From the NCBI RefSeq assembly GCF_014235765.1, contig NZ_JACMYH010000001.1, positions 1,178,001-1,242,000 of the forward strand: a stretch of 64,000 bases of DNA. The letters are read 5' to 3'. Each line of letters opens with the position of its first letter. The stretch's first letter is position 1. The notes under the pieces were generated by a model. The model did not search any database. It was not told the DNA's origin and saw nothing but the letters and a program-made list of their open reading frames with translations. This stretch comes from Pseudomonas baltica (GTDB lineage Bacteria > Pseudomonadota > Gammaproteobacteria > Pseudomonadales > Pseudomonadaceae). Position numbers and translations under genes: made by a program. This document shows positions 38,571 through 50,533 of the stretch, piece after piece.

Positions 38571-39179
38571 ATGTTGAAATTGACGCCACGCCAAGCTGAA
38601 ATTCTGGCCTTCATCAAGCGCTGCCTTGACGACAATGGCTTTCCACCTACCCGTGCGGAAATTGCTCAGGAACTGGGGTTCAAGTCACCCAACGCGGCCG
38701 AGGAACACCTCAAGGCCCTGGCGCGAAAAGGCGCCATCGAGATGACTCCAGGCGCTTCGCGGGGCATCCGCATCCCCGGCTCCGAAGCCCGCAACGACGA
38801 CGCCAGCCTGCCCGTCGTCGGGCGCGTCGCTGCTGGTGCGCCGATTCTGGCGCAGGAACACATCGAAGAGTCCTGCAAGATCAACCCGGGCTTCTTCCAT
38901 CCTCGCGCCGACTACCTCCTGCGCGTACAGGGCATGAGCATGCGTGACGTCGGCATTCTCGACGGTGACCTGCTGGCCGTGCACACCTGCCGCGAAGTCC
39001 GCAACGGGCAGATCGTGGTGGCGCGCATCGGCGACGAAGTCACCGTGAAGCGGTTCCAGCGCGAAGGCAACAAGGTTTTCCTGGTTGCGGAAAACCCCGA
39101 CTTCGCACCCATTGAAGTCGACCTCAAGGATCAGGATCTGGTCATTGAAGGTCTGAGCGTCGGCGTCATTCGTCGATAA
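38571..39179 (+). CDS. lexA: SOS repressor LexA
   Basis: This repressor of the SOS regulon has 202 residues. The N-terminal winged helix ([20 protein letters not shown]) is followed by the self-cleavage site Ala88-Gly89 in VAAGAP. The S24 catalytic pair is Ser123 (GMSMRD) and Lys160 (VTVKRF). It is autoregulated by two boxes upstream and followed nine bases later by sulA, the expected lexA-sulA operon of pseudomonads. Confidence 0.97.
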   Translation: MLKLTPRQAEILAFIKRCLDDNGFPPTRAEIAQELGFKSPNAAEEHLKALARKGAIEMTPGASRGIRIPGSEARNDDASLPVVGRVAAGAPILAQEHIEESCKINPGFFHPRADYLLRVQGMSMRDVGILDGDLLAVHTCREVRNGQIVVARIGDEVTVKRFQREGNKVFLVAENPDFAPIEVDLKDQDLVIEGLSVGVIRR

Positions 39180-39188
39180 GGAGGCATC

Positions 39189-39665
39189 ATGCAGTTTCCC
39201 CTGTCACCCCAACAAGCACAAATGTCGCTGTTCGAAGCATTCATGGCTGCACCGGTAACGCCGCTGTTCAAGGAGGCCGTAGAATCGCCCTGGACTGTCG
39301 CCGATCCGGATGTATTCAGCGAGATGTCTCTGCGTGGTGCCGCGGGGAACTGCCTGAACCTGCTGGCACCCATGCTGCGGGAATTGAGCGAAGAGCAAGA
39401 CGCGCGCTGGTTGACGCTGATCGCTCCGCCGGCAAGCCTGACGCAGGCCTGGCTGCGCGATGCAGGGCTCAATCGCGAACGCATATTGCTGCTGCAGCCG
39501 CGCGGTATGCAAAGCGCCCAGCAGTTGGCGTGCGAGGCGCTGCGCCTGGGGCGCAGCCATACCGTGGTGAGCTGGCTCAACCCACTGCCGTCCGTGGCGA
39601 GGCAGCAATTGATGGCAGCGGCGCGCCAGGGCAGCGCACAGAGCCTGAACATCCGTTTGGGGTGA
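39189..39665 (+). CDS. sulA: SOS cell-division inhibitor SulA
   Basis: This 158-residue protein inhibits FtsZ assembly during the SOS response. The C-terminal half (LLQPRGMQSAQQLACEALRL and TVVSWLNPL) follows the RecA-like SulA fold. AAGGAGG lies before the ATG. It is co-transcribed with lexA, so induction follows LexA cleavage. Confidence 0.93.
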   Translation: MQFPLSPQQAQMSLFEAFMAAPVTPLFKEAVESPWTVADPDVFSEMSLRGAAGNCLNLLAPMLRELSEEQDARWLTLIAPPASLTQAWLRDAGLNRERILLLQPRGMQSAQQLACEALRLGRSHTVVSWLNPLPSVARQQLMAAARQGSAQSLNIRLG

Positions 39666-39727
39666 TACCTGCGGTCAAACGATACTGCCCGCCAAGGCCA
39701 GCGCAAGGCGCTCGCTGCGTGGCAGGA

Positions 39728-39961
39728 TCAGTGCAGGACGTGCGGCCCGTCGTCCTTGTCGATTTCGCCTTCCACCAGCTTGCCGGCCATCTGCACACCG
39801 ACACTGAGCATGGCCTTGGCCACTTCCACGTGCTGGCCCTGCAGGAATGCCTTGGCATCTTCGGAAAAATTCAGCGTCACCAGCGAACCTTCGTCCTCGG
39901 CACGACGCAACTCGATGCGGCCGTCAGGCAGCTCGACAATCTCAAGAAAGGACGTTGGCAT
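39728..39961 (-). CDS. Conserved small protein of unknown function
   Basis: This 77-residue soluble acidic protein begins MPTSFLEIVELPDGRIELRR and ends DKDDGPHVLH. It is found near lexA-topA in pseudomonads, but I know no function. The ATG at 39961 is preferred, with GGAG eleven bases before it; the frame is open 19 codons further. It is followed upstream on the same strand by another unknown gene, possibly one transcript. Confidence 0.75.
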   Translation of the reverse strand: MPTSFLEIVELPDGRIELRRAEDEGSLVTLNFSEDAKAFLQGQHVEVAKAMLSVGVQMAGKLVEGEIDKDDGPHVLH

Positions 39962-40011
39962 AAGGACATGTTCTCCACGAAAGGCGGGCATTGTAGCAGT
40001 GCCAGTGCAAA

Positions 40012-40533
40012 TCAGCACTCACTCAGCCCTTCGCGGAAACGAACGGTCAGGCCCTTGAGCTGCTGACGCCAGCTTTCGAGCACCTCGCGGCTGAGTTCCG
40101 GCTCTTCCACTTCATCCAGATTGACTGCCTGGATGAGTGGCTGGGTCACATCGCCCTTGGGCTTTTTGGGCGCCTTGGGCGGCACGAACAGCGCGCTGTG
40201 CGCCGCAAGCAGTTGCGCCAGCCAGGTATGCGAATGCTGGGCCAGCTCCACCAACTCCGCCAGCTCGGGAATGGACGTGCCGTCGAGCGCTTGCGGGGTC
40301 AGCAGGTTTTCCGCACGGGCAGTGCCGGCCTGAGGCAGGCGGTAATAACCAGCGATCTCGTGACACAGCCCCAACAATGCACCGTACAGGTGGAACAGCG
40401 CGGATTCGCGCTGCGCCTGCAGCTGAGCCTGCGCATTGATGGCCTGGCCCAGTTCGGCCTTGCCCATGGCTTCCAGCGCCAGCCCGGCGAAATAGATTTT
40501 CTGGTTGGTACGGGTATAGAGCTCATAGGCCAT
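40012..40533 (-). CDS. Conserved protein of unknown function (DUF6586-like)
   Basis: This 173-residue helical protein starts MAYELYTRTNQKIYFAGLAL and contains ESALFHLYGALLGLCHEIAG; a Lys-Pro-rich linker (PPKAPKKPKGD) precedes the C-terminal segment. It belongs to a pseudomonad family next to topA that I recall as DUF6586. No catalytic motif is visible. It lies between a topA terminator and the small gene at 39728. Confidence 0.7.
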   Translation of the reverse strand: MAYELYTRTNQKIYFAGLALEAMGKAELGQAINAQAQLQAQRESALFHLYGALLGLCHEIAGYYRLPQAGTARAENLLTPQALDGTSIPELAELVELAQHSHTWLAQLLAAHSALFVPPKAPKKPKGDVTQPLIQAVNLDEVEEPELSREVLESWRQQLKGLTVRFREGLSEC

Positions 40534-40607
40534 GCTGGCGATCTCCGCAGTGAACACTCGACTGCCACAGTGTCGGGAACCTGCCCAGCCAGTGCAAGCC
40601 ACAAATG

Positions 40608-40642
40608 AAAAGGCCGCACAGCCCTGGGGACGGTGCGGCCTT
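40608..40642 (-). terminator. Intrinsic terminator of topA
   Basis: On the minus strand AAGGCCGCAC pairs with GTGCGGCCTT across a 13-base loop and is followed by TTCATTT. It is located 16 bases after the topA stop. Confidence 0.85.
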
Positions 40643-40657
40643 GGTGCTGACAGCGCT

Positions 40658-43270
40658 TCAGCGCTTGTCTTCGACCTTCCACGTCTTGCCGTCGTAGAAC
40701 GCCTTCCAACCGGTCGGTTTGCCCTCGACCTCGCTCTGCACGTACTGCTCCTTGGTCTTGCGGCTGTAGCGAATCACGGTCGGACGGCCGTCCGGGTCCT
40801 TGATCGGCGCGTCGAACAGGAAGCTGTACTTGGGATCGATCTCATCCTTGTGCGGGATGATCTCGAGCACCAGCGGGGCACGGGTTTCGCGGTTCTTCGG
40901 AAACTGGCTGGCTGCCAGGAACAGACCCGATGCGCCATCGCGCAGCACGTAGGTGTCGTTGACCTTCTCGCACTTGAGCTCGGGCATCTTCACCGCGTCC
41001 ATCTTGGGCGGTGCGGCTTCGCCACTCTTGAGCAGCTTGCGGGTGTTCTTGCACTCCGGGTTGGTGCAGCCGAAGAACTTGCCGAAACGGCCGGTTTTCA
41101 ACTGCATCTCGCTGCCGCACTTGTCGCATTCCAGGCTGGGGCCTTCATAGCCCTTGATGCGGTAGTTGCCCTCTTCGATCTCGTAGCCAGGGCAGTCGGG
41201 GTTGTTCCCGCAGATGTGCAGCTTGCGCTTTTCATCCAGCAGGTACGCATCCATGGCGGTCGCGCAGACCGGGCAGCGATGCTTGCCGCGCAGAATCTGC
41301 GATTCGGACTCGCCTTCGTCGTCGGCCGCGATCTCGTCGCCTGGAATCAGGTTGATGGTGGCCTTGCAGCGTTCCTTGGGTGGCAGCGCATAGCCCGAAC
41401 AGCCCAGGAACACCCCGGTGGATGCGGTGCGGATCATCATCGGCCGACCGCATTCGCGGCAGGCGATGTTGGTCAGGGTCGGCAGGTTGGCGCGCATGCC
41501 GCTGTCGGCCGCACCGGCAACGTCCAGTTTGCCCTTGAAGTCGCCGTAGAACTCGTCGAGAACGTTCTTCCAGTCGCGCTCACCGTGCGCCACATCGTCG
41601 AGGTTCTCTTCCATGCCGGCGGTAAAGCCGTAGTCCATGAGGTTGGAGAAGCTTTCGGACAGCCGCTCGGTGACGATGTCGCCCATCTTTTCCGAGTAGA
41701 AGCGACGGTTGTGCAGCGCCACGTAGCCACGGTCCTGGATGGTCGAGATGATCGCCGCGTAGGTGGACGGACGACCAATGCCGCGTTTTTCCATCTCCTT
41801 GACCAGGCTGGCTTCGGAATAGCGCGCAGGCGGCTTGGTGAAGTGCTGGGTAGGGTCCAGCTGCAGCAGCTTGAGTTGCTCACCCTGGTTCATTTCCGGC
41901 AGCACGTCGTCGTCGCCCGGCTTGCTCATCTGTGGCAGCACACGGGTGTAGCCGTCGAACTTGAGGATACGGCCCTTGGCGCGCAGCTCGAAATCAGCGG
42001 CAGCGACGGTAACGGTGGTCGACAGGTACTGGGCAGGCGGCATCTGGCAGGCGAGGAACTGGCGCCAGATCAATTCGTAGAGGCGCTCGGCATCGCGTTC
42101 CATGCCGTTCAGCTTGCTCGGATGAGTGTTCACGTCCGATGGGCGAATGGCTTCGTGCGCTTCCTGGGCGCCCTGCTTGCTGCCGTACACCATCGGTGCT
42201 TCCGGCAGGTACTTCTTGCCGAACTCGTTCTCGATGTAGGCGCGGGCCATCTCCACGGCGTCGACCGACAGATTGGTCGAGTCGGTACGCATATAGGTAA
42301 TGTAGCCGGCCTCGTACAAACGCTGCGCCATCATCATGGTCTTCTTCACGCCGTAGCCCAGGCGGTTGCTCGCGGCCTGCTGCAGCGTGGAAGTAATGAA
42401 CGGGGCCGACGGCTTGCTGCTGGTCGGCTTGTCTTCGCGCTTGACGATGCTGTAGCTGGCATCCTTGAGCTTGGCCAGCGCGGCCATGGCGTGGGCTTCG
42501 TTCAGGGGCTTGAAGGCTTCGCCGTTCTCGCGAGCCACTTCGAAACGCACCTTGGCGGCCTTGGCCGACGCCAGGTCGGCGTGCACTTCCCAGTATTCCT
42601 CGGGATTGAACGCGCGGATTTCACGCTCACGCTCGACCACCAGCTTCACCGCGACAGACTGCACGCGACCAGCGGACAACCCGCGGGCGATCTTCTGCCA
42701 GAGCAGCGGCGACACCATGTAGCCAACCACGCGGTCGAGGAAACGCCGCGCCTGCTGGGCGTTGACACGGTCGATGTCCAGCTCGCCGGGGCGGGAGAAA
42801 GCTTCCTGGATGGCCTTCTTGGTGATCTCGTTGAACACCACACGCTTGTAGCGGCTGTCATCGCCACCGATGGCTTCGCGCAGGTGCCAGGCAATGGCTT
42901 CCCCCTCGCGGTCCAAGTCCGTCGCCAGATAGATGGTGTCGGCGTCCTTGGCCAGCCGGCGCAGTTCCTCGATGACCTTTTCCTTGCCGGGAAGGATCTC
43001 GTACTTGGCCTTCCAGCCCTGGTCTGGATCGACGCCCATGCGTGCCACCAACTGCTTGCGGGCCTTTTCCTTGGGCGACAGCGCCGGCGCGTCGGCAGCC
43101 GCAGCCTTGCCGCGCTTGGCGGCCGGCTCCTTGCTGGCGCTCGCCGAACCGCTGGTGGGCAAGTCTCGGATATGGCCGATACTCGACTTCACCACGTACT
43201 GGTCACCCAGATACTTGTTGATGGTCTTGGCCTTAGCCGGGGATTCCACAATGACCAGCGATTTGCCCAT
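40658..43270 (-). CDS. topA: DNA topoisomerase I
   Basis: This type IA topoisomerase relaxes negative supercoils. It has 870 residues, full length. The TOPRIM domain opens with [20 protein letters not shown] and has the [11 protein letters not shown] acidic triad. The active-site Tyr is in [14 protein letters not shown]. Three C-terminal four-Cys zinc modules follow (starting CRECG, CPVC and CDKCG). A TATA-like palindrome CTATATATAG at 43330-43339 may form the promoter. It is not in an operon. Confidence 0.97.
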   Translation of the reverse strand: MGKSLVIVESPAKAKTINKYLGDQYVVKSSIGHIRDLPTSGSASASKEPAAKRGKAAAADAPALSPKEKARKQLVARMGVDPDQGWKAKYEILPGKEKVIEELRRLAKDADTIYLATDLDREGEAIAWHLREAIGGDDSRYKRVVFNEITKKAIQEAFSRPGELDIDRVNAQQARRFLDRVVGYMVSPLLWQKIARGLSAGRVQSVAVKLVVEREREIRAFNPEEYWEVHADLASAKAAKVRFEVARENGEAFKPLNEAHAMAALAKLKDASYSIVKREDKPTSSKPSAPFITSTLQQAASNRLGYGVKKTMMMAQRLYEAGYITYMRTDSTNLSVDAVEMARAYIENEFGKKYLPEAPMVYGSKQGAQEAHEAIRPSDVNTHPSKLNGMERDAERLYELIWRQFLACQMPPAQYLSTTVTVAAADFELRAKGRILKFDGYTRVLPQMSKPGDDDVLPEMNQGEQLKLLQLDPTQHFTKPPARYSEASLVKEMEKRGIGRPSTYAAIISTIQDRGYVALHNRRFYSEKMGDIVTERLSESFSNLMDYGFTAGMEENLDDVAHGERDWKNVLDEFYGDFKGKLDVAGAADSGMRANLPTLTNIACRECGRPMMIRTASTGVFLGCSGYALPPKERCKATINLIPGDEIAADDEGESESQILRGKHRCPVCATAMDAYLLDEKRKLHICGNNPDCPGYEIEEGNYRIKGYEGPSLECDKCGSEMQLKTGRFGKFFGCTNPECKNTRKLLKSGEAAPPKMDAVKMPELKCEKVNDTYVLRDGASGLFLAASQFPKNRETRAPLVLEIIPHKDEIDPKYSFLFDAPIKDPDGRPTVIRYSRKTKEQYVQSEVEGKPTGWKAFYDGKTWKVEDKR

Positions 43271-43369
43271 GGATCGGAAAATTCCTGAATACTTGAAATG
43301 AAAGGCATGCGGCGCCTTGCGAGGCCCCGCTATATATAGTGGTGAGAACGTGAGGTCAAGCGCCGAGGT

Positions 43370-43621
43370 TCAAGCGGTCGGCGCCTGCGGAACGGAAAAC
43401 AGGCTGGGTTCGGCCTTCACCAAAGCAAAGCGCGGGACGCTCTCGCCGTCAACCTCGACCGACTCCAGGAACATGCTCAGCGGGCGCACCCAGAGGCCGA
43501 ATTCACCGTACAGCGCCTGGTAGAACACCACTTCCTGTTCGTCCTCGGAACTGCGCGCGACGCCGTAGACACGATACTCGGGGCCTTTGTAATGACGATA
43601 GAGCCCTGGTTGTATATGCAT
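43370..43621 (-). CDS. DUF1653 family protein
   Basis: This 83-residue protein matches DUF1653: PGLYRHYKGPEYRVYGVARS, then VVFYQALYGEFGLWVRPLSM and a FLESVEVDG segment. A small beta-barrel fold is expected; the function is unknown. GAGGCG lies before the ATG at 43621. It sits between the fadBA terminator and topA. Confidence 0.88.
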   Translation of the reverse strand: MHIQPGLYRHYKGPEYRVYGVARSSEDEQEVVFYQALYGEFGLWVRPLSMFLESVEVDGESVPRFALVKAEPSLFSVPQAPTA

Positions 43622-43660
43622 GTTGCGCCTCGCTTGAAATACTTTTTCGAATGAACCGGG

Positions 43661-43692
43661 AAAAAACAAAACCGGGACACTGGGCCCCGGTT
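43661..43692 (-). terminator. Intrinsic terminator of fadBA
   Basis: On the minus strand AACCGGG pairs with CCCGGTT and is followed by TTGTTTTTT. It lies 22 bases after the fadA stop. Confidence 0.88.
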
Positions 43693-43713
43693 CGTTCGAC
43701 TCGCTCGTCAGGA

Positions 43714-44892
<1,179 letters not shown>

Positions 44893-47070
44893 TCATTCAC
44901 CCTTGTTCTGTACGTTGGCCGCTTGCCCGAAGAAGGTCTGGCCAGCACGCGCCATTTCACGAAGCTTCTGCGTAGGCTGGTACAGCGGACCCAGTTCGGC
45001 GTAGCGGTCGGCCAGTTCCACGAATTCGGCCACGCCCAGCGAATCGATGTAGCGCAGCGCCCCGCCGCGGAACGGAGGGAAACCGATGCCGTAGACCAGG
45101 CCCATGTCGGCCTCGGCCGCGGTTTCGACGATCCCGTCTTCGAGGCAGCGTACGGTTTCCAGGCACAGCGGGATCATCATCCAGTTGACGATGTCCTCAT
45201 CGGAGACCTCGCGCTGTTCGTAGATCACCGGCTTGAGCACGTCCAGCGCCGCAGGATCGGCCACCTTCTTCGGCTTGCCGCGCTTGTCGGTTTCGTAGGC
45301 ATAGAATCCCTTGCCGTTCTTCTGCCCCAGGCGATTGGCCTCGTACAGCGCGTCGATGGCGGAGCGACGCTCGTCTTTCATGCGATCCGGGAAGCCTTCG
45401 GCCATCACGTCACGGCCATGATGGCCGGTGTCGATGCCGACCACGTCCATCAGGTAGGCCGGGCCCATGGGCCAGCCGAATTTCTCCATGACCTTGTCGA
45501 TGCGCACGAAATCGACACCGGCGCTGACCAGCCGGGCGAAGCCGCCGAAGTACGGGAACAGTACGCGGTTCACCAGGAAGCCGGGGCAATCGTTGACCAC
45601 GATGGGGTTCTTGCCCATCTTGCGGGCATAGGCCACGGTGGTCGCCACGGCAACCTCACTGGACTTCTCGCCACGGATCACTTCGACCAGCGGCATCATG
45701 TGCACCGGGTTGAAGAAGTGCATGCCGACGAAGTTTTCCGGACGCTTGAGTGCCTGGGCCAGCAGGTTGATGGAAATGGTCGAGGTGTTGGACGCCAGGA
45801 TGGTGTCGTCCTTGACCTGCGCCTCGACTTCGGCCAGCACTGCCTGCTTGACCTTAGGGTTTTCCACCACCGCTTCGACGACGATGTCGACATGACCGAA
45901 ATCGCCGTAGGACAGCGTCGGACGAATGTCGTTGAGCGCTTCGGCCATCTTCGCCGGGGTCAGGCGACCTTTTTCAACGCGCGCGCCGAGCAGCTTGGAC
46001 GCCTCGGCCAGGCCCTGTTCGATGCCCTTCTCGTTGATGTCCTTCATCAGGATCGGCGTGCCCTTGAGCGCCGACTGATAGGCGATGCCACCGCCCATGA
46101 TGCCAGCGCCCAGCACGGCCGCCTGACTCACATCGCGGGCCACCTTGTCGTAGCCACGGGCCTTGCGCTTGAGCTCCTGATCGTTGAGGAACAGGCCGAT
46201 GAGGCTTTGCGCAGCCGAGGTCTTGGCCATCTTGGCGAAGCCGGCGGCTTCGATTTCGAGGGCTTTCTCGCGACCGAAACTGGCTGCTTTCTGGATGGTC
46301 TTGATGGCCTCGACCGGCGCCGGATAGTTGGGCCCGGCCTGGCCGGCGACGAAGCCCTTGGCGGTTTCGAACGCCATCATCTGTTCGATGGCGTTGAGCT
46401 TGAGCTTGACCAACTTGGGCTGGCGCTTGGCCTTGTGATCGAACTCGCCGCTGATGGCGCGCCTGACCAGGTCTAAAGCAGCAGCTTCCAGCTTGTCCGG
46501 CGCCACCACCGCATCGACCGCACCCACCTTGAGCGCATCGTCGGCGCCGTTTTCCTTGCCCGACGCAATCCACTCGATGGCATTGTCGGCGCCGATGATG
46601 CGCGGCAGGCGCACCGTGCCGCCGAAACCTGGGTAGATGCCCAGCTTGACCTCGGGCAGGCCGATCTTCGCTTCGCTGGACATGACCCGGTAGTCGGCAG
46701 CCAGGCACATTTCCAGGCCGCCGCCCAGGGCGATGCCGTTGATGGCGGCGACCGTCGGCACTTCGAGGTCCTCGAAGTCGCTGAAGATGCGATTGGCCTG
46801 CAGGTTGCCCGCGACCAGCTCGGCTTCGGGCAACTTGAAATTCTCGACGAATTCGGTGATGTCCGCACCGACGATGAAGACGTCCTTGCCACTGGCGACG
46901 ATCACGCCCTTGACCGAAGCGTCGGCCTTGATTGCCGCGATCGCTTCGCGCAGCTCTTCGAGCGTGAGGCGGTTGAATTTGTTGACGGACTCGCCCTTGA
47001 GGTCGAACCGCAGTTCGACGATGCCGCTTTCAAGAGCCTTCACCGTGATGGCTTTACCTTCGTAAATCAT
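44893..47070 (-). CDS. fadB: Fatty-acid oxidation complex alpha subunit FadB
   Basis: This is a bifunctional enoyl-CoA hydratase/3-hydroxyacyl-CoA dehydrogenase of 725 residues. The N-terminal crotonase half has [13 protein letters not shown] and [20 protein letters not shown] with both catalytic Glu. The central Rossmann motif is [11 protein letters not shown], and the dehydrogenase His is in [19 protein letters not shown] lies before the ATG. It heads the fadBA operon; a PsrA-like site is found at 47221. Confidence 0.97.
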   Translation of the reverse strand: MIYEGKAITVKALESGIVELRFDLKGESVNKFNRLTLEELREAIAAIKADASVKGVIVASGKDVFIVGADITEFVENFKLPEAELVAGNLQANRIFSDFEDLEVPTVAAINGIALGGGLEMCLAADYRVMSSEAKIGLPEVKLGIYPGFGGTVRLPRIIGADNAIEWIASGKENGADDALKVGAVDAVVAPDKLEAAALDLVRRAISGEFDHKAKRQPKLVKLKLNAIEQMMAFETAKGFVAGQAGPNYPAPVEAIKTIQKAASFGREKALEIEAAGFAKMAKTSAAQSLIGLFLNDQELKRKARGYDKVARDVSQAAVLGAGIMGGGIAYQSALKGTPILMKDINEKGIEQGLAEASKLLGARVEKGRLTPAKMAEALNDIRPTLSYGDFGHVDIVVEAVVENPKVKQAVLAEVEAQVKDDTILASNTSTISINLLAQALKRPENFVGMHFFNPVHMMPLVEVIRGEKSSEVAVATTVAYARKMGKNPIVVNDCPGFLVNRVLFPYFGGFARLVSAGVDFVRIDKVMEKFGWPMGPAYLMDVVGIDTGHHGRDVMAEGFPDRMKDERRSAIDALYEANRLGQKNGKGFYAYETDKRGKPKKVADPAALDVLKPVIYEQREVSDEDIVNWMMIPLCLETVRCLEDGIVETAAEADMGLVYGIGFPPFRGGALRYIDSLGVAEFVELADRYAELGPLYQPTQKLREMARAGQTFFGQAANVQNKGE

Positions 47071-47220
47071 CCACTGATCTCCACGATATGGAAGCTGAAC
47101 AGTACACGCCTGACGCTGGATAAAAGGGGGCGATACATGGCCGCCGCTCTCTGTAGCCAGGCATACCCGTCAGCGCGGTAGTCGGGATAGTGCTGGAGCG
47201 TGACTGAAAAACGCTCGATT

Positions 47221-47234
47221 CATACGCCCGTTTG
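47221..47234. promoter_or_regulatory. Candidate PsrA operator upstream of fadB
   Basis: CATAC-GCCC-GTTTG is one base away from a perfect 5-4-5 PsrA palindrome. It lies about 150 bases before the fadB start in an otherwise featureless spacer (47071-47388). This fits the known PsrA control of fadBA; the site itself is a prediction. Confidence 0.55.
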
Positions 47235-47388
47235 ATTGGGCTGCGTGTACATTCACGGAATTGCGGGCGATTGTCAAATGCCGCGCCGGCCGCGAGAAAA
47301 CGCGACTTTGCGGTCATTTCTGGAATGCGCAGAAACGCGCACCTGCGACAGCCTGCCGCAGGCATATGACGATAGCTCGAGACAACGA

Positions 47389-47826
47389 TCAAGCCAGTGC
47401 TTGCAGGACCTTTGCAATATCCTGAAGCACCTTTTCGTCACCCTTTTCGCCCCAGTACAACGCGAGCATCTGCGGCCCGGCTTCGAGCTTGTAGACGTCG
47501 GCGGGCAACGTGGCCAAGTGAGGCAGCAGCAGCGGATCGATACAGGCTTCGCGCCACTGGTTGCACCAGACCCCCGGCTCGGTCTGCCAGTAGCTCCAGC
47601 TGTCGACCCTGCCCTTGCGGCGTGGCCGATGGTATTGCGCACAGGGGTCGGGTGGCTCGACGCTGAGCCAGTGCGGCCACTGCTGGGGAGCCAGCTGCAT
47701 GGCCAGGCCCATCCGCCGCGCCTGCAGGCGCACGGCCATGCGGCCGCTCTGGCTGCGCGACGGCCGCAGCCATACCATGGGGCTGAGAATCAGCGCAAGG
47801 ATTGACACGACTATCCACACCGTCAT
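47389..47826 (-). CDS. Membrane-anchored protein of unknown function
   Basis: This 145-residue protein has one N-terminal membrane segment (TVWIVVSILALILSPMVWL), then a basic stretch and a Trp-rich soluble domain (SWSYWQTEPGVWCNQWREAC). The reading frame is open 37 codons further upstream, to 47937, overlapping the usp start; 47826 is chosen because the membrane anchor begins there, but no good ribosome site supports either. It belongs to no family I recognise. Confidence 0.65.
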   Translation of the reverse strand: MTVWIVVSILALILSPMVWLRPSRSQSGRMAVRLQARRMGLAMQLAPQQWPHWLSVEPPDPCAQYHRPRRKGRVDSWSYWQTEPGVWCNQWREACIDPLLLPHLATLPADVYKLEAGPQMLALYWGEKGDEKVLQDIAKVLQALA

Positions 47827-47935
47827 AAAGAGTACACCCGCTAAGCGTTTCAAATAGATCGGCGAGGGTTGTTCATGTTGCGCCCCGCCTAAACAGTCCA
47901 TACTCAAGCTATCGCAATCGTCAGGAGTGCTTCTC

Positions 47936-48379
47936 ATGCCCTACCAACACATTCTGGTCGCCGTCGACCTCACCGAGGAGTGTGACCCGGTCATCAAGCG
48001 GGCCCGGGAGCTGGCGGTCAGCAACGGCGCCAAGCTCTCGCTGGTGCACATCGTCGAACCCATGGCCATGGCTTTCGGCGGGGACGTGCCGATGGACCTC
48101 TCGCAGTTGCAGCAGCAGCAGTTCGATCAGGCCAAGGAGCGCCTGGAAACGCTGAAGGTCAAGTACCCGGACCTTGTCGTCGGCGATTGCCACCTGACCT
48201 ACGGCCAGCCGCGTCAGGAGATTCACAACCTGGCGAAGAAATCGGAATGCGACCTGGTGGTGGTCGGCAGTCATGGCCGTCATGGCCTGGCATTGCTGCT
48301 TGGTTCGACAGCCAACGACGTGTTGCACGGTGCGCCGTGCGACGTTTTGGCGGTGCGCCTGGTCAAGCGCGCCGAATAA
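47936..48379 (+). CDS. Universal stress protein, UspA family
   Basis: This 147-residue cytoplasmic protein has the UspA fold. It keeps the ATP-binding motif G-2x-G-9x-G-S/T (GSHGRHGLALLLGSTAN) and the N-terminal HILVAVDLTEE. ATP-binding-type Usps act in starvation and anaerobic survival. The ATG at 47936 has GGAG upstream. It is divergent from the membrane protein gene. Confidence 0.93.
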   Translation: MPYQHILVAVDLTEECDPVIKRARELAVSNGAKLSLVHIVEPMAMAFGGDVPMDLSQLQQQQFDQAKERLETLKVKYPDLVVGDCHLTYGQPRQEIHNLAKKSECDLVVVGSHGRHGLALLLGSTANDVLHGAPCDVLAVRLVKRAE

Positions 48380-48381
48380 GG

Positions 48382-48424
48382 ATCATCAGCGGGGCCGAGC
48401 AGCAGCTGCGGCCTCGCTGATGAT
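48382..48424. terminator. Large hairpin between usp and uup
   Basis: ATCATCAGCG (48382-48391) pairs with CGCTGATGAT (48415-48424), with an inner GGCCG/CGGCC stem. There is no T-run, but the position between two convergent stops suggests a bidirectional transcription end. Confidence 0.6.
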
Positions 48425-48439
48425 TCCAGGGTCGAGGGC

Positions 48440-50353
48440 TCAGGCGTCGAGTTCGGCCCAGCGCTCGACCATGACTTCCAGCTCGGCCTGCGAGGCTTCC
48501 AGCTTGGCCATCACTTCCGCCGTCTGCGCGGCAGGCCGCTGATAGAACCCGGCATCGGCCATCTCGGCTTCCAGCGCAGCGATTTCCTGCTCCTTGGCTT
48601 CGATCTGGCCCGGCAGGGCTTCCAGCTCGCGCTGCAGCTTGTAGCTGAGCTTCTTCTTGGCGGGCGCCGGTGCTTCCACAGGTGCAGGCTCTGCGGCCTT
48701 GACCACGGCGCTGTTGAGCTCGGCCTTGCCTGACTTGTTCTCGGTCACGCCGAGCAGCTTGGGCGAGCCGCCTTGGCGGATCCAGTCCTGGTAGCCACCG
48801 ACGTATTCGCGAACCTTGCCCTCGCCTTCGAACACCAGCGTGCTGGTGACCACGTTGTCGAGGAAGGCCCGGTCGTGGCTGACCATCAACACGGTACCCT
48901 TGAATGCGGACAGCACTTCTTCGAGCAGTTCGAGGGTCTCGACGTCGAGGTCGTTGGTCGGTTCGTCCAGCACCAGCAGGTTGGCCGGCTTGCTGAACAG
49001 CTTGGCCAGCAACAGGCGCGCACGCTCACCGCCCGACAGGGCCTTGACCGGCGTGCGTGCGCGCTGGGGGCTGAACAGGAAGTCGCCCAGGTAGCTCAAC
49101 ACGTGGCGGCTCTGACCGTCGATGTCGATGAAATCGCGGCCCTCGGCAACGTTGTCGATGACGGTCTTTTCCAAGTCGAGCTGGTGACGCAACTGGTCGA
49201 AGTAGGCGACGTCCAGGCGCGTGCCGACGTCGACCGAGCCGTTGGTGGGCTGCAGGTTGTCGAGCATCAGCTTGAGCAGCGTGGTCTTGCCGGTACCGTT
49301 CGCCCCCAGCAGGCCGATACGGTCCTCGCGCTGCAGGACCATGGAGAAATCCTTGATCAGCATCGGCCCACCCGGATGGGCGAAGCTGACGTTGTCGAGG
49401 ACCATCACCTGCTTGCCGGACTTGTCTGCGGTATCGAGCTGGATGTTGGCCTTGCCGGTGCGCTCGCGGCGTTCGCCACGCTCCACACGCAGTGCCTTGA
49501 GCGCACGCACCCGGCCTTCGTTGCGGGTGCGTCGGGCCTTGATGCCCTGGCGGATCCACACTTCTTCCTGGGCCAGGCGCTTGTCGAACAGCGCGTTGGC
49601 GGTTTCCTCAGCCGACAGCATGGCCTCTTTGTGCACCAGGAAGCTGGCGTAGTCGCCGTTCCAGTCGATCAGGCCGCCGCGATCGAGTTCGAGAATGCGC
49701 GTGGCCAGATTCTGCAGGAAGGAACGGTCGTGGGTAATGAACAGCACCGCGCCCTGGAAATCCTTGAGGGCTTCTTCGAGCCAGGCGATCGCGCCGATGT
49801 CCAGGTGGTTGGTCGGTTCGTCGAGCAGCAGCAGGTCAGGTTCGGACACCAGCGCCTGGGCCAGCAGGACGCGGCGGCGCCAGCCACCGGACAACTGCTT
49901 CAAGGTCTTGTCGGCAGGCAGCTGCAGGCGGCTCAGGGTGCTGTCGACCAGTTGCTGCAAGCGCCACCCGTCACGGGCTTCGAGATCCTGCTGGACGTGC
50001 ATGAGCTTGTTCAGGTCTTCGTCGGTGACGATGTTCTGGCTCAGGTGATGGTACTCGGCCAGCAGCGCGCCGACCCCGTCCAGGCCCTCGGCAACCACGT
50101 CGAACACAGTCCGGTCGTCGGCCACCGGCAGTTCCTGCGGCAGCTCGCCGATCTTCAGCCCCGGCGCACGCCAGACGGCGCCGTCGTCGGGTTTCTGCAC
50201 GCCCTTGACCAGCTTCAGCATGCTGGATTTGCCAGTGCCGTTGCGGCCGATGATGCACACCCGCTCACCACGGGCGATCTGCCAGGACACCTTGTCCAAC
50301 AACGGCATCGCGCCGAATGCAAGGGACACATCGCTGAATTTGAGCAGGGTCAT
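48440..50353 (-). CDS. uup: ABC-F family ATPase Uup
   Basis: This is a soluble ABC-F protein of 637 residues with two ABC domains: Walker A GRNGTGKSS near residue 36 and GANGTGKTT near 346, each with signature (LSGGWRRR and LSGGERAR) and Walker B LLLLDEPTNHLD / LLVLDEPTNDLD. The C-terminal coiled coil (from about residue 560) identifies Uup, which influences ribosome assembly or quality control and precise excision of transposons. The ATG at 50353 gives the family start. Confidence 0.93.
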   Translation of the reverse strand: MTLLKFSDVSLAFGAMPLLDKVSWQIARGERVCIIGRNGTGKSSMLKLVKGVQKPDDGAVWRAPGLKIGELPQELPVADDRTVFDVVAEGLDGVGALLAEYHHLSQNIVTDEDLNKLMHVQQDLEARDGWRLQQLVDSTLSRLQLPADKTLKQLSGGWRRRVLLAQALVSEPDLLLLDEPTNHLDIGAIAWLEEALKDFQGAVLFITHDRSFLQNLATRILELDRGGLIDWNGDYASFLVHKEAMLSAEETANALFDKRLAQEEVWIRQGIKARRTRNEGRVRALKALRVERGERRERTGKANIQLDTADKSGKQVMVLDNVSFAHPGGPMLIKDFSMVLQREDRIGLLGANGTGKTTLLKLMLDNLQPTNGSVDVGTRLDVAYFDQLRHQLDLEKTVIDNVAEGRDFIDIDGQSRHVLSYLGDFLFSPQRARTPVKALSGGERARLLLAKLFSKPANLLVLDEPTNDLDVETLELLEEVLSAFKGTVLMVSHDRAFLDNVVTSTLVFEGEGKVREYVGGYQDWIRQGGSPKLLGVTENKSGKAELNSAVVKAAEPAPVEAPAPAKKKLSYKLQRELEALPGQIEAKEQEIAALEAEMADAGFYQRPAAQTAEVMAKLEASQAELEVMVERWAELDA

Positions 50354-50533
50354 GAGCTTCTCCAAAAACCGGGCGCGCATTCTAACCGACTTTTGCCCTG
50401 GCAGACCGAAGGCGGCAATAAAATGAATGATCCTGAACGCTTTCATCGCGCCTGCCCTAGAGGCTAAGCTAGGCTCACTTCTTTAGTGCTGGCACTGCCG
50501 ACACTTGTCACGTCTTTTCTGCCTGGAAGTCTC

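Noticed and set aside
40532..43288. Open frame of 918 codons on the strand opposite topA
   Set aside because: High-GC codon usage leaves the opposite strand open; the minus-strand frame is unmistakably topoisomerase I and the plus-strand protein has no recognisable motif.
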